The notes under the pieces: generated by a model | What the model saw: the letters and a program-made list of their open reading frames with translations, nothing else | Told to the model about the DNA's origin: nothing | The model's database searches: none | Made by a program: the position numbers and the translations under genes | Part shown: positions 17,637 to 26,790 of the stretch, piece by piece | Numbering within the stretch: position 1 is the first letter of the stretch | Layout of the letters: each line of letters opens with the position of its first letter | Assembly: GCA_013152205.1 (NCBI GenBank) | Contig: JAADGV010000058.1 | Span: 1 to 45,670 of the forward strand | Origin: Planctomycetota bacterium | GTDB lineage: Bacteria > Planctomycetota > Planctomycetia > Pirellulales > Lacipirellulaceae | Length of the DNA stretch: 45,670 nucleotides | Reading direction: 5' to 3'

Positions 17637-18677
17637 ATGAAGACCACCACTTTGGTAATCTTAGCAATCACATTCTTCTCTTTTTCGACAGCTCACGCGG
17701 CCCCAGTCACGTTTGATTGGGCCACTGTCGGCAATCCGAGCAATACACCAGACACCGAAGTTATGAACGATGGGACCACCGGTTACGGTGCCGTCGCCAA
17801 CACCTACCGCATTAGCAAGACCGAGGTCACGAACGCCCAGTACACCGAGTTTCTCAATGCAGTCGCCGATGCCGACCCCAACGGGCTCTACAGCACCTTT
17901 ATGGATTCAGATACCCGAGGCGGAATCACTCGCGGAGGTTCCTCTGGCAGCTACACGTATGCGGTGAAGTCTGATTCGATCGGCAACGGCCCCGGCGGAG
18001 CCGATGGCGATGACTACACTTATGGCAACAAGCCGGTGGTGTGGGTATCGTTCTTCGACGCGATGCGATTTACCAACTGGCTAGAGAATGGCCAGCCAAC
18101 CGGCGCGCAGGGCGCTAGTACCACTGAGGCGGGTGTCTACAGCATCGGCAGCGGGTGGGACGAAGTTCGCAATCCGAGTGCGACGTATTTCATTCCCAGC
18201 GAAAACGAATGGTACAAGGCGGCTTACTACGACCCGAGCGGTGGCACCTACTACGACTATCCCACCTCAACCGATATGCTCACCGACATAAATAACAACC
18301 TTCCTTCGTCCGACACGGGCAACTCAGCCAACTTCTGGCAGAGCGGGTACACGACAGGCGATTTCTCCTATCCGATGACCGATGTCGGCGCGTACACCGC
18401 TTCGGAGAGCCCCTATGGCACCTACGACCAAGGCGGCAACGTCTGGGAGTGGAACGAGGCGCTCCTTAGTTCGTCTGGTCGTGGTTATCGCGGTGGTGGT
18501 TTGGACGATTCCTCCAGCTTCCTCCCCGCGTCGTACCGGAGCAGCATCAACCCCACATCAGAGTTAGGCGGCATTGGGTTCCGCGTGGCAAGTATCCCTG
18601 AGCCAAGTTCGTTGTTGCTTGGGGCGATGGCTAGTATGGGACTGTTGGTGCGTAGGAGAGCGGTAGGCGTCTCCTGA
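17637..18677 (+). CDS. Secreted SUMF1-fold protein with PEP-CTERM anchor
   Basis: The protein has 346 residues. The signal peptide is MKTTTLVILAITFFSFSTAHA. The body is a formylglycine-generating-enzyme-like (SUMF1) fold, with YRISKTEVTNAQYTEFLNAV near 56-75, a central SENEWYKAAYYDP, YGTYDQGGNVWEWNEALL and IGFRVASIPEPS. The C-terminus is a PEP-CTERM signal: PEPSS, a hydrophobic helix, then RRRAVG. Exosortase would process it for export to the surface or matrix. The cysteine pair needed for formylglycine formation is absent, so it is more likely a binding or structural protein than an oxidase. The start has GGAAAGG upstream. No exosortase gene is in the window. Confidence 0.9.
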   Translation: MKTTTLVILAITFFSFSTAHAAPVTFDWATVGNPSNTPDTEVMNDGTTGYGAVANTYRISKTEVTNAQYTEFLNAVADADPNGLYSTFMDSDTRGGITRGGSSGSYTYAVKSDSIGNGPGGADGDDYTYGNKPVVWVSFFDAMRFTNWLENGQPTGAQGASTTEAGVYSIGSGWDEVRNPSATYFIPSENEWYKAAYYDPSGGTYYDYPTSTDMLTDINNNLPSSDTGNSANFWQSGYTTGDFSYPMTDVGAYTASESPYGTYDQGGNVWEWNEALLSSSGRGYRGGGLDDSSSFLPASYRSSINPTSELGGIGFRVASIPEPSSLLLGAMASMGLLVRRRAVGVS

Positions 18678-18749
18678 GGCCGAAAGTTATTCTGCTTTGA
18701 GACGATCGGCGTCGGAGACGCCTCCCACTGAAATGAGATGCCGGGTGTC

Positions 18750-18785
18750 GGGTGCCACTGCTGGGCAAGCCAGACAGTGGCACCC
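18750..18785. repeat. Inverted repeat GGGTGCCACTG...CAGTGGCACCC
   Basis: Perfect 11-base arms around the 14-base loop CTGGGCAAGCCAGA, whose CTGG...CCAG could extend the stem. It may be a terminator for the upstream PEP-CTERM gene (70 bases after its stop) or a dispersed repetitive palindrome; it has no T-run. Confidence 0.75.
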
Positions 18786-18822
18786 GTTAATTCTGGATTG
18801 ACGGAGTATTAGCCCGGTTTTC

Positions 18823-18843
18823 TCCGGCCAGGATGGCCGGGCT
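18823..18843. repeat. Palindromic repeat family D, copy 1
   Basis: A 21-base sequence containing CCGGCCA-GGA-TGGCCGG that is found again, exactly, at 24018-24038. The wider AGCCCGG (18811-18817) and CCGGGCT (18837-18843) also form an inverted pair. Confidence 0.8.
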
Positions 18844-18864
18844 CGAGCATTTATCACTTGAGTG

Positions 18865-18918
18865 TTCTGCTCCACCGAGACGGCGGGACTATTCTGTTCC
18901 ACCGAGACGGTGGGGCTA
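18865..18918. repeat. Two 27-base tandem direct repeats
   Basis: Units 18865-18891 and 18892-18918 share TTCTG.TCCACCGAGACGG and TGGG/CGGG-CTA, differing at three or four positions. The copies abut exactly. The purpose is unknown; direct repeats upstream of a gene can bind regulators, but holB starts 215 bases further on. Confidence 0.7.
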
Positions 18919-19132
18919 TATAGCCCGATCCTCTGGGTCGGAGTAGTGATATGCTTTAGTGGAATCACTGTGCTTTGCATTGTGGAAAACAGCAAAGCTC
19001 CACAAACCTTTCTGGCACGGTTGCGTTTCTTGAAACGCTTGGTACTATCTGCAAGTCAGCAAGAAGCCACCACTTCCGTTGCCAGCTTTGTTTTCCCCTT
19101 CCATCTGACTCAAGTCTCTGCTGGTGCGGCCC

Positions 19133-20197
19133 ATGTGGCACGGCATTTACGGACACGACAGCGTTGTCGAGCGATTTCGCCAGTCTTTGGCGAAGGGACG
19201 CTTGGCGTCTAGCTATCTCTTTCTAGGCCCCCCTGGCGTTGGCAAGCATACGCTGGCCCTAAAACTTGCCCAAGGGCTACTTTGCCAAGGCTCAGAAGCT
19301 CATCAGATGGACCCTTGCGGCCAGTGCGAATCGTGTCGGTTGCTTGAAGCCGGCAACCATCCTGATCTCGACCTGATTGGGCTCCCGCCGGGCAAACGCT
19401 GGCTCCCGGTGGATTTGTTCATCGGTGATCGCGAACATCGCCACAAGGTCGGGCTTTGCCACAATATCGCCATGAAGCCGATGTTGGGGCAACGACGCGT
19501 CGCCATTATCGACGATGCCGACCACCTGACCATCGAAAGCGCCAACTCACTCCTCAAAACCCTAGAAGAGCCGCCCCAGGGAACCATTCTCATACTCATT
19601 GGCACCAGCCGAAGCCGGCAGTTGCCTACCATCCTCTCTCGTACCCAGGTCGTTCGCTTCAGTCCTCTACCAACTGAGGTGGTGGCCGATCTGCTGATTC
19701 AGCAGGAAATCGCCGCCGATCGGTCCCAATCGACAGTCCTGGCCCGGTGTTCTGAGGGGTCGTTGCAACGGGCCAGTGAGCTGGCCGATCCGGAACTTTG
19801 GCAACTTCAGCAGCGGCTGCCCCAGCAATTTTCGCCTCAAGGCTTTGATAGTATTCGGCTTGGGGCTGAATTAACGGCCCTAATTAATGCCGCAGGCAAA
19901 GAAACCGATGCTCGCCGGCGCAGAATGCGTGCTATTTTTCAATTGGTGGGGAAGCACTTTCGCCAAGTTCTGCGTAGCTCCTGTGGCGCAGCGTGTGAGA
20001 GCGGCGACCCGCAAACCCTAGCTGGTGAGCAAATGGCCCAGCTCGACCCGTCCGTTCAAGAGTACGCTTTGGCAGCCATCGATCGTTGCCTTGAGGCCGA
20101 AATGCAGTTAGATCGCAACGCAAATCAAGCAACCCTTTTGGAGTGTTGGCTAGACGACTTGGCCGACATTCTGACCCGATCGTTAACCCCGTCATAA
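19133..20197 (+). CDS. holB: DNA polymerase III delta-prime subunit
   Basis: A clamp-loader AAA+ subunit of 354 residues from the ATG at 19133 (GTG at 19124 is an in-frame alternative). It begins IYGHDSVVERFRQSLA, has a Walker A GPPGVGKHTL and a zinc site CGQCESC preceded by LLCQGS. Next comes a Walker B-like IIDDADHLTIESANSLLKTL with EEPPQG, then the sensor SRTQVVRF. It lacks the C-terminal extension of DnaX and is the right size for delta-prime. In many bacteria holB follows tmk; here tmk is 7.5 kb downstream, with the pyrophosphatase and other genes between. Confidence 0.85.
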   Translation: MWHGIYGHDSVVERFRQSLAKGRLASSYLFLGPPGVGKHTLALKLAQGLLCQGSEAHQMDPCGQCESCRLLEAGNHPDLDLIGLPPGKRWLPVDLFIGDREHRHKVGLCHNIAMKPMLGQRRVAIIDDADHLTIESANSLLKTLEEPPQGTILILIGTSRSRQLPTILSRTQVVRFSPLPTEVVADLLIQQEIAADRSQSTVLARCSEGSLQRASELADPELWQLQQRLPQQFSPQGFDSIRLGAELTALINAAGKETDARRRRMRAIFQLVGKHFRQVLRSSCGAACESGDPQTLAGEQMAQLDPSVQEYALAAIDRCLEAEMQLDRNANQATLLECWLDDLADILTRSLTPS

Positions 20198-20379
20198 AAC
20201 CAAGTTGAAATGTGAAAATTACCGGTATGCGCGAAAGCCATGCTTGGTACACTTTCGACCCTTGCTATGCCTCCCGTCAAAAAAACATACCCATAGATCG
20301 ACTGATTGCCTCAGCCATTGAGATATCTGTCACCCAATACACACCCCGTCGATTTGCTTAGGCAATTGGAGAATTCAAG

Positions 20380-22608
20380 GTGAACTCGAGTCTGATTATC
20401 TACATTGTTCCTGCGGTTGCGATTCTCGCACTCATCTATGCCATGATTCGTGCCGGGTGGGTGCGAAGACAGGATCCTGGCGACGATCGCATGCAGATGA
20501 TCGGGAAATGGATTTCGGATGGGGCGATGGCGTTTCTGGCACGCGAATACCGTGTCTTGGCGATCTTTGTGATCGCCGTGGCGATTCTGTTGGGTTACAC
20601 CAACTCGCAATTCGGCGAAGAGCAAAACACCAATGGGCTGATTGCCGTTTCGTTTGTACTCGGGGCAGCCTGCTCGGCCCTGGCCGGTTTCTTCGGAATG
20701 AGAACGGCCACGACTGCGAATATCCGCACCGCCTCCGCCGCGCGGCACGGACTCAACGACGCTTTGCAAGTCGCTTTCGCGGGTGGGTCTGTGATGGGCC
20801 TTTGTGTGGTTGGCTTGGCGCTGCTTGGGCTTGGCGGATTGTTTATCACCTACCTGCGGTTTTATCCTGCCGCTATTGCGGTTGGCGGGGACGCCCCCAG
20901 GATGCTTGTACTCAATATCCTCTCCGGTTTTTCGCTCGGAGCGTCTTCGATCGCGTTGTTTGCGCGTGTTGGCGGCGGTATCTACACCAAGGCGGCTGAT
21001 GTGGGGGCCGATCTGGTGGGCAAAGTCGAAGCGGGCATCCCGGAAGATCATCCGCTGAATCCTGCCACGATTGCCGATAATGTGGGCGACAACGTCGGCG
21101 ACGTCGCCGGCATGGGTGCCGACCTGTTTGAATCTTATGTCGGCGCGATCATCTCTTCGATGATCCTTGGCGCGGTTTGGTACGAGGGGCTTCAGGGTGT
21201 GGAGAGTGGCGCGGGAATGAACGCCGTTTATCTACCGCTCGTGATTGCCGCGATTGGCGTGATCGCTTCGATTCTCGGCTTTTTCTTGGTTCGAACAGAA
21301 GAAGGCGGCGATCCACAAAAGGGCCTAAATCGTGGTACATTTGGGTCTGCGCTGATGATGCTCGCCGGTGCCGGCGGAGCCATCTATATGCTGATCCCTG
21401 CGGGCGGGATCGAAGTCGAAGACGTCATTTCGAACACCACCTCCACTTTCCACTGGTATGGGATTCTCATGTCCGTGGCTGCCGGACTCGTTGCGGGAAC
21501 CGCTGTCGGACTCCTCACCGAGTGGTACACCGCTACTAATCGGGCACCGGTCGAAACGATCGTCCAATCCTCTCGTACGGGTCATGCGACGACCATTATC
21601 CAGGGGATCGCGGTCGGCATGAACTCCACAACTTTTCCGGTCATTGTGATCGGAATTGCGATCTTGGTCGCCCATTCCTGTGCCGGCATGTACGGCATCG
21701 CTATGGCTGCCTTGGGAATGCTTTCGACCATCGGTATCCAACTTGCCACCGATGCTTATGGACCGATCGCCGACAACGCGGGCGGGGTTGCCGAAATGGC
21801 GCAGCTGGGCCGTGAAGTTCGCGCCCGGACCGACAAGCTCGACGCGGTTGGCAATACGACCGCGGCCATCGGCAAGGGTTTTGCGATTGGTTCAGCCGCC
21901 CTGACGGCGTTGAGCCTCACGGCTGCCTTTCTCACCAAGATGGAAGGAAAAGTTAGCCTCGATGCGGCCGACCCTTATGTGCTGGTTGGGCTGCTGTTCG
22001 GCTGTATGCTGCCGTTCCGCTTCTCGGCCATGGCCATGGTTGCTGTCGGCAACGCGGCACAGGATATGATTCAAGAAGTGCGTCGCCAGTTCAGCGAGAT
22101 CCCCGAACTTCGTCCAGCGCTCGATGCAGCGAAAAAAGCGGAAAGCGAAGAGCGTGATCCTACCGAAGAAGAAGCTCGCATCATCCAAGCCGCCGATGGC
22201 AAAGCTGATTACTCCCACTGCGTCGCCATTGCCACGGCTGCGGCGATCAAGAAAATGCTCGCGCCAGGTTTGATGGCGGTGCTCGCGCCGATTGTTGTCG
22301 GATTCTACGACGTCAACATGCTTGGCGGGATGTTGATCGGGGTTACTATCTCGGGTGTCTGCCTGGCGATTTTCCAAGCCAACTCGGGTGGGGCTTGGGA
22401 CAACGCGAAAAAGCAGGTCAAGGACGAGGGCCACAGCAAATGGGGCGACGATTTCGAGGAAATGCACAATGCGACCGTCACCGGAGACACGGTTGGCGAT
22501 CCGTTCAAAGATACCTCGGGGCCTTCGCTGAATATTTTGATCAAACTCATCAGCGTGGTGGCGATGATCATCGCGCCGATGCTCCTGGCCTTTCACTTCG
22601 GTGGCTAG
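20380..22608 (+). CDS. hppA: Membrane-bound ion-pumping pyrophosphatase, K+-dependent type
   Basis: It couples pyrophosphate hydrolysis to H+ or Na+ transport across a membrane. The protein has 742 residues and about 16 membrane helices. The pyrophosphate site shows [11 protein letters not shown] (207-217) and [22 protein letters not shown]495 and G498, in [10 protein letters not shown], correspond to the Ala/Gly pair of K+-dependent enzymes; K+-independent ones have Lys/Thr there. Whether it moves Na+ or H+ cannot be told by eye. The GTG start at 20380 has GGAG eight bases upstream. The pump could energise a membrane using pyrophosphate from biosynthesis. Confidence 0.93.
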   Translation: MNSSLIIYIVPAVAILALIYAMIRAGWVRRQDPGDDRMQMIGKWISDGAMAFLAREYRVLAIFVIAVAILLGYTNSQFGEEQNTNGLIAVSFVLGAACSALAGFFGMRTATTANIRTASAARHGLNDALQVAFAGGSVMGLCVVGLALLGLGGLFITYLRFYPAAIAVGGDAPRMLVLNILSGFSLGASSIALFARVGGGIYTKAADVGADLVGKVEAGIPEDHPLNPATIADNVGDNVGDVAGMGADLFESYVGAIISSMILGAVWYEGLQGVESGAGMNAVYLPLVIAAIGVIASILGFFLVRTEEGGDPQKGLNRGTFGSALMMLAGAGGAIYMLIPAGGIEVEDVISNTTSTFHWYGILMSVAAGLVAGTAVGLLTEWYTATNRAPVETIVQSSRTGHATTIIQGIAVGMNSTTFPVIVIGIAILVAHSCAGMYGIAMAALGMLSTIGIQLATDAYGPIADNAGGVAEMAQLGREVRARTDKLDAVGNTTAAIGKGFAIGSAALTALSLTAAFLTKMEGKVSLDAADPYVLVGLLFGCMLPFRFSAMAMVAVGNAAQDMIQEVRRQFSEIPELRPALDAAKKAESEERDPTEEEARIIQAADGKADYSHCVAIATAAAIKKMLAPGLMAVLAPIVVGFYDVNMLGGMLIGVTISGVCLAIFQANSGGAWDNAKKQVKDEGHSKWGDDFEEMHNATVTGDTVGDPFKDTSGPSLNILIKLISVVAMIIAPMLLAFHFGG

Positions 22609-23028
22609 AGCATTTTACGTTTTCTGTTCGCATGAGTGTTCTGCGGGAGGGTGTCGTGGCCGACACCGCTAACGAAGTTGCTTTGGGATCGATTGCCGTA
22701 ATCACTCGCTCGCGCGATGCCATCGACATCGTTTTTTCTCAACATGGAAATACGGACGGAACGTCGGGGCAGGTTTTTGTAGGACGCTCGTAAGATAGCA
22801 TTGCAAGTCGATCTTGTGCTATCGCCCCCCCCGAGAAGAACGGCAAAGTCGTGCTAGCCGCAGGCGGAAGCCGTGGTCGAGCCTGAAAAAACCGCGGCTT
22901 CCGCTCGCGGCTACTACAGAATCAGTGACTTTGCAATCGTCCTGAATCCCCTACAACAAATCCTGGACAGAATGTTGTCCGACGGCTACAGTGTTGGGCA
23001 GAGGGGCAGTGGAGCAGGAGGAGAGACC
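22609..23028. other. Intergenic region with family A copy 5
   Basis: It holds a C8 run (22825-22832), the family A palindrome at 22855-22913 and an exact copy of the 17-bp terminal motif at 22927-22943. A GGAGGAG ribosome-binding site lies just before the next gene. A 53-codon frame at 22633-22793 has no supporting signal. Confidence 0.6.
22855..22943. repeat. Family A palindrome, copy 5, with right terminal motif
   Basis: The 59-bp palindrome is 22855-22913, starting TAGCCGCAGGCGGAAGCCGT and ending GCTTCCGCTCGCGGCTA, with loop TCGAGCCTGAAAAAA. GACTTTGCAATCGTCCT (22927-22943) follows exactly. On the left GGCAAAGTC (22842-22850) is a partial inverted copy. The terminal motif is the same 17 bases that bound the family B element at 31559-31733. 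Confidence 0.85.
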
Positions 23029-23901
23029 ATGTTCTTGTCACGAATTCCCCTAGCACGTACGCTGTTCACAAGCTCCGTCGCTTTGGTCGTCGGTGTTTGC
23101 CTCGTGGCGAGTCCCGCCGCGGGGGCGACCCTCGAATCGGCCCAGATGGGCATCCCGGGTAAAACTTCGGGCGTCGCGATCGCCCCGGGCCAAACGGCCG
23201 TCGGGTGGCGGTTCGAGGTGAGTGTCCCATTTCAGGTCGAAAGCATCGGGGGGCACCTGTTTAGTATCGACCAGCAACCTATCTATGGCGCAATCATTGC
23301 GCTCGATTCGATTACCTCGCTGCCGCAGGGCTTGCCTTTCAATCCGAGCGAAGTGGTCGCCTCGACCACGCTCATCCCCCCTTCGCCCAGCGACGAAATC
23401 CTTGTGCCACTCTCGGCAACCTTGGCCCCGGGCGCTTACGCATTGCTGTTTGGCACAAGCGCCTTGGGGGTAACCGGCCTCGCGTCGGTCCCCAATTTCT
23501 CTGCGGAGCAGCCTGACATTCTGCCAACCACGATCGATTCCTACATCACTTTTGGAATCCCTAGCCCTGGCGCACCGCTCAAATGGCGGGAGGGCCTCGG
23601 CTCGTCCAAGCGGTTGATCGTTCGCGGTACGACCGTAGGGCTCACGGCCGACTTCGATATTGATGGTGATGTCGACGGCAGCGACTTGGGGCTGTGGGAA
23701 ACATCGTTCGGATCAAGCCCAGCCGCCGACTCCGACAACAATGGGCTCAGCGACGGCAACGATTTCTTGGCTTGGCAACGGCAATGGACAGGCAGCGCGG
23801 CTTCCCTCGGGGCCTCGCAATCAGTGCCCGAACCGACAACTGGCATGCTTGGGGTTTTTGCCTTGGTCTCGATGCTGATTGGCTGCCGGAAATTTCGATA
23901 G
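23029..23901 (+). CDS. Secreted PEP-CTERM protein with dockerin-like repeats
   Basis: The protein has 290 residues from the ATG at 23029, which has GGAGGAG upstream; an open frame back to 22873 runs into the family A palindrome and is not used. The signal peptide is RTLFTSSVALVVGVCLVASPAAGA. The middle is an all-beta-looking domain. Near residues 205-255 two calcium-binding loops of dockerin type I character appear: DIDGDVDGSDLGLWETSF and DSDNNGLSDGNDFLAWQRQ. The C-terminus has PEPTTGMLG, a hydrophobic helix and CRKFR, a PEP-CTERM sorting signal. A role on the cell surface or in the matrix is inferred. No ligand can be named. Confidence 0.88.
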   Translation: MFLSRIPLARTLFTSSVALVVGVCLVASPAAGATLESAQMGIPGKTSGVAIAPGQTAVGWRFEVSVPFQVESIGGHLFSIDQQPIYGAIIALDSITSLPQGLPFNPSEVVASTTLIPPSPSDEILVPLSATLAPGAYALLFGTSALGVTGLASVPNFSAEQPDILPTTIDSYITFGIPSPGAPLKWREGLGSSKRLIVRGTTVGLTADFDIDGDVDGSDLGLWETSFGSSPAADSDNNGLSDGNDFLAWQRQWTGSAASLGASQSVPEPTTGMLGVFALVSMLIGCRKFR

Positions 23902-24303
23902 TCGTTCGATAGTCGACGCTACGATTTCTTTGTGGCTTGTCGCCTTTGGGAGAGCCCCGTTTGCAGGTGCTAGCATGGCGATCCACCGGTCCTTTTTTGG
24001 GGGCTGTGTTGTGGGTTTCCGGCCAGGATGGCCGGGCTATGGGGGAATACTCGAGCGTTACGCCGGGTTTGCCGCTCTTTGGGGATAAATGTCAAAGTTT
24101 GACGATTAGGGGGACGATAACAGTTGTGCTGACTGTTCTGGCAGTACGTGCGCAATCTCTATATCAGGTTGCCAAGTGCTAGCTGAGTGGCTTGCCGGGG
24201 GGGAAACCGGTGACGTCGGTAGGATTCGACATGAGGTCGAGCCCTACCACCTGGGCGGTTGATTCAACCGTGACGAGCTTATCGAAGCAAGGAAAGCAGC
24301 ACC
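23902..24303. other. Intergenic region with family D palindrome
   Basis: About 400 bases; it holds the second exact copy of the 21-base CCGGCCA-GGA-TGGCCGG palindrome (24018-24038). AAGGAAAG lies before the next start. No gene is credible. Confidence 0.5.
24018..24038. repeat. Palindromic repeat family D, copy 2
   Basis: Identical over 21 bases to 18823-18843. It lies about 115 bases after a PEP-CTERM gene stop; the first copy is about 145 bases after the other PEP-CTERM gene stop. This shared placement may mean a terminator role or may be chance. Confidence 0.75.
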
Positions 24304-26790
24304 ATGAATCGTCGGATTCACTCCCCCATCGCGCTGATGCTTTGCATTCTGACCTTAGCGTCAGGCTGTAAGCCCATGCAACCATTTTTCTTCTCCGAAG
24401 ATGGTGAGTTGTTTGGCACTGGCGACCTCTCGCACTACATGGATGTCGCTACGGAGATTGAGTATCCGGACGTCAACGAGCCGAGTCTCGACGAAGTGCT
24501 AGCAGCCAGGCGACCGTTGACGCTTGCCAATGCCGAGGACTTCGACATGTGGGATTTGTCGCTGGAAGAGGTAACTCGCATTACGTTGCACAACAGTAAA
24601 GTCATTCGCCAGCTTGGTGGTCGAATTACCGACAATGGCAGCAACATCGCAGGAGCCACGCCAGAAAATCTTACACAAAACCCCAATGGTGCGATTACCA
24701 CGTTTGACGCGGCGTTAGTGGAAAGCGGCAATGGAACAATTACCGGAAACCAATTTAGCGGGACCGGTGTAGAAGCGGCGTTGTCTGCGTTCGATGCTCA
24801 ACTCGATAGTAGCATCACTTGGCAAAAGAACGACCGACCACAGAACTTCGGTGGCTTTGCCGGCACATTTTTTGCGAGCGACTTCCTACAAGATACGGGC
24901 AATTTTACCGCCGGCGTCACCAAAACCACAGCGAACGGTTCGACCTTTGGAATCCGCAATAATACGCTTTATGATTTGAATAATAATGGCAGCCGAAGCC
25001 AGGCGAGCGATTGGGTCACAAATATCGAAGCGTCGTTCAGCCAACCGTTGCTGCAAGGAGCGGGCACGCAATACAACCGCATTACAGGCCCGATGACCTT
25101 CCAACAAGCGGCGAGTGGGCTTCCGAACCAGATCGATGGCGTGATCATCTCGCGAATACGAAGCGACATCAGCCTTGCCACGTTTGAGGCGGGTGTGCGA
25201 GATCTGATGCGGGACGTCGAAGATGCTTACTGGGAGCTTTATTTTGCGTACCGCGATCTTGAAGCTCGCAAAATTGGTCGTGACAGTGCTCTGGAGACGT
25301 GGAAGAAAATAAAGGCATTGCAGCGAGTTGGCGGGCAAGGGGGTGAGGCGGACAAGGAAGCTCAAGCACGTTCGCAATACTATCTGTTCCGTTCGCAAGC
25401 TGAGTCGGCACAGACCAATCTGTTTCGGATTGAAAGTCGTGTTCGCTACATGATGGGCCTGTCGGTTTCTGATGGTCGACTGATTCGACCGATCGACGAG
25501 CCGACCACTGCTCAAGTGCATTTTGATTGGACAAGTATCCACGCGGAATCTTTGACTCGACGTGCTGAACTTCGCCAGCAAAAGTGGCAAGTGAAACGGC
25601 GCGAGTTGGAGTTGATCGCCTCGAAGAATCATTTACTGCCGCGATTGGACGCCACCGGGCGGTATCGTTGGCTTGGGGCTGGCGATCGCCTGATCAGCAG
25701 TAGCAGAAATGGAATCCCTCCATTCCTTGATGGGTCGAATGCCTTTGAGTCTCTTACTGGTGGCAACTACCAAGAGTGGGAGCTAGGTCTTCAATTTTCG
25801 CTGCCGATAGGTTTCCGCCGTGCGATGTCTGGAGTTCGCCATTTTCAGTTGCTGCTGGCTCGCGAACGGGCGGTGCTCGAAGATATGGAACTTGAAGTTT
25901 CAGTGCAAATGGGTGAATCGATTCGGGATGTTGATCTGAACTACGGCCTGACGCAAACCAACTTCAACCGGCGTGTGGCTACGGAAGACGAAGTCGAAGC
26001 GGTCGAGGCGGTGTACGACTCAGGCCGAGTGACGCTGGATTTACTGCTGGATACCCAGCGGCGACGTGCTGAGGCCGAATCGGCCTACTATCGATCGCTG
26101 GTCGACTACAATCGGGCAATCATGCGGGTTCATCATCGAAAGGGTTCGTTGCTGGAATACAACGGCGTATTTCTGGCCGAGGGGCCTTGGGCAGGGAAGG
26201 CACAGTTTGACGCCCTACGACGAGCTAGGCAACGCGACGCCAGCAAACGCCTGGACTATGGTTTTACTCGTCCCAATGTTATCAGTCGTGGGCCTTACGG
26301 GCAGATCACGGGGCAATCGTTCCCAGAGAACTTGCTACCAACCCCAGCTGACCAAGAGGGGATAGCCCCGACTGAGGATAGCCAGCCTGGCCAAGAGGTT
26401 GTGCCTACTCCCGAGGGAGATAAAACGACCAGTACCACGACTCCAGGTATAAATGCCAGACTGATGGCTTTGCCCACAGTCGACAACGGGTTACTATTAC
26501 TGTCTGAACTTCCGGCAGTGAATGCGTCGGCGTTTGAGGCAGAGGCCGTGTCGTATGAAGAGCCTGTAGCAACGCAGGCGCAGTATAATCCTTATCTCCA
26601 AGCATTGAATAAGTTGTCGGCGGCAGAGAATGCACCGACCGTTACTCCTCAAAACTATACCGGTCCGCAGGGCGATGCTGCTGCGGCCGGGGCTAATAAA
26701 ACGCTGAGTCGCACCGATGAACCTCAAGCGAATTACACGCCTGCTGAAATTGCTCCAAACCCTGCAGTCGGGCAATGGGGAGGACGCTAA
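24304..26790 (+). CDS. TolC-family outer-membrane efflux lipoprotein
   Basis: The protein has 828 residues. The signal peptide ends in a lipobox, LTLASGC (Cys22), so the N-terminus should be lipid-modified. Two helical-barrel halves follow: one around DLMRDVEDAYWELYFAYRDLEARK, one around RDVDLNYGLTQTNFNRRVATEDEVEAV with LLDTQRRRAEAESAYYRSLVDYN. These are typical of the OEP/TolC repeat. A Pro/Thr/Ala-rich tail of about 180 residues (from about 650) extends beyond the usual family length. No periplasmic adaptor or inner-membrane pump gene is in the window. The last 74 bases are shared with the start of the WYL regulator gene in another frame. Confidence 0.9.
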   Translation: MNRRIHSPIALMLCILTLASGCKPMQPFFFSEDGELFGTGDLSHYMDVATEIEYPDVNEPSLDEVLAARRPLTLANAEDFDMWDLSLEEVTRITLHNSKVIRQLGGRITDNGSNIAGATPENLTQNPNGAITTFDAALVESGNGTITGNQFSGTGVEAALSAFDAQLDSSITWQKNDRPQNFGGFAGTFFASDFLQDTGNFTAGVTKTTANGSTFGIRNNTLYDLNNNGSRSQASDWVTNIEASFSQPLLQGAGTQYNRITGPMTFQQAASGLPNQIDGVIISRIRSDISLATFEAGVRDLMRDVEDAYWELYFAYRDLEARKIGRDSALETWKKIKALQRVGGQGGEADKEAQARSQYYLFRSQAESAQTNLFRIESRVRYMMGLSVSDGRLIRPIDEPTTAQVHFDWTSIHAESLTRRAELRQQKWQVKRRELELIASKNHLLPRLDATGRYRWLGAGDRLISSSRNGIPPFLDGSNAFESLTGGNYQEWELGLQFSLPIGFRRAMSGVRHFQLLLARERAVLEDMELEVSVQMGESIRDVDLNYGLTQTNFNRRVATEDEVEAVEAVYDSGRVTLDLLLDTQRRRAEAESAYYRSLVDYNRAIMRVHHRKGSLLEYNGVFLAEGPWAGKAQFDALRRARQRDASKRLDYGFTRPNVISRGPYGQITGQSFPENLLPTPADQEGIAPTEDSQPGQEVVPTPEGDKTTSTTTPGINARLMALPTVDNGLLLLSELPAVNASAFEAEAVSYEEPVATQAQYNPYLQALNKLSAAENAPTVTPQNYTGPQGDAAAAGANKTLSRTDEPQANYTPAEIAPNPAVGQWGGR

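Larger units (their letters stand above)
18678..19132. other. Repeat-rich intergenic region before holB
   Basis: About 450 bases with three separate structures: an inverted repeat at 18750-18785, a CCGGCCA palindrome at 18823-18843, and two 27-base direct repeats at 18865-18918. A minus-strand open frame crosses all of them and reads the repeats as peptide repeats; I do not consider it a gene. Confidence 0.6.

Noticed and set aside
17637..18677. Formylglycine-generating enzyme (sulfatase activator)
   Set aside because: The fold is similar, but the active-site cysteines are absent and the protein is exported with a PEP-CTERM tail.
18687..18995. Minus-strand frame with SVEQN repeats before holB
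   Set aside because: The peptide repeat is simply the 27-base direct repeat translated; there is no other sign of a gene.
22395..22793. Plus-strand frame overlapping the end of hppA
   Set aside because: Most of it is an out-of-frame reading of hppA; the 53 codons beyond have no start signal.
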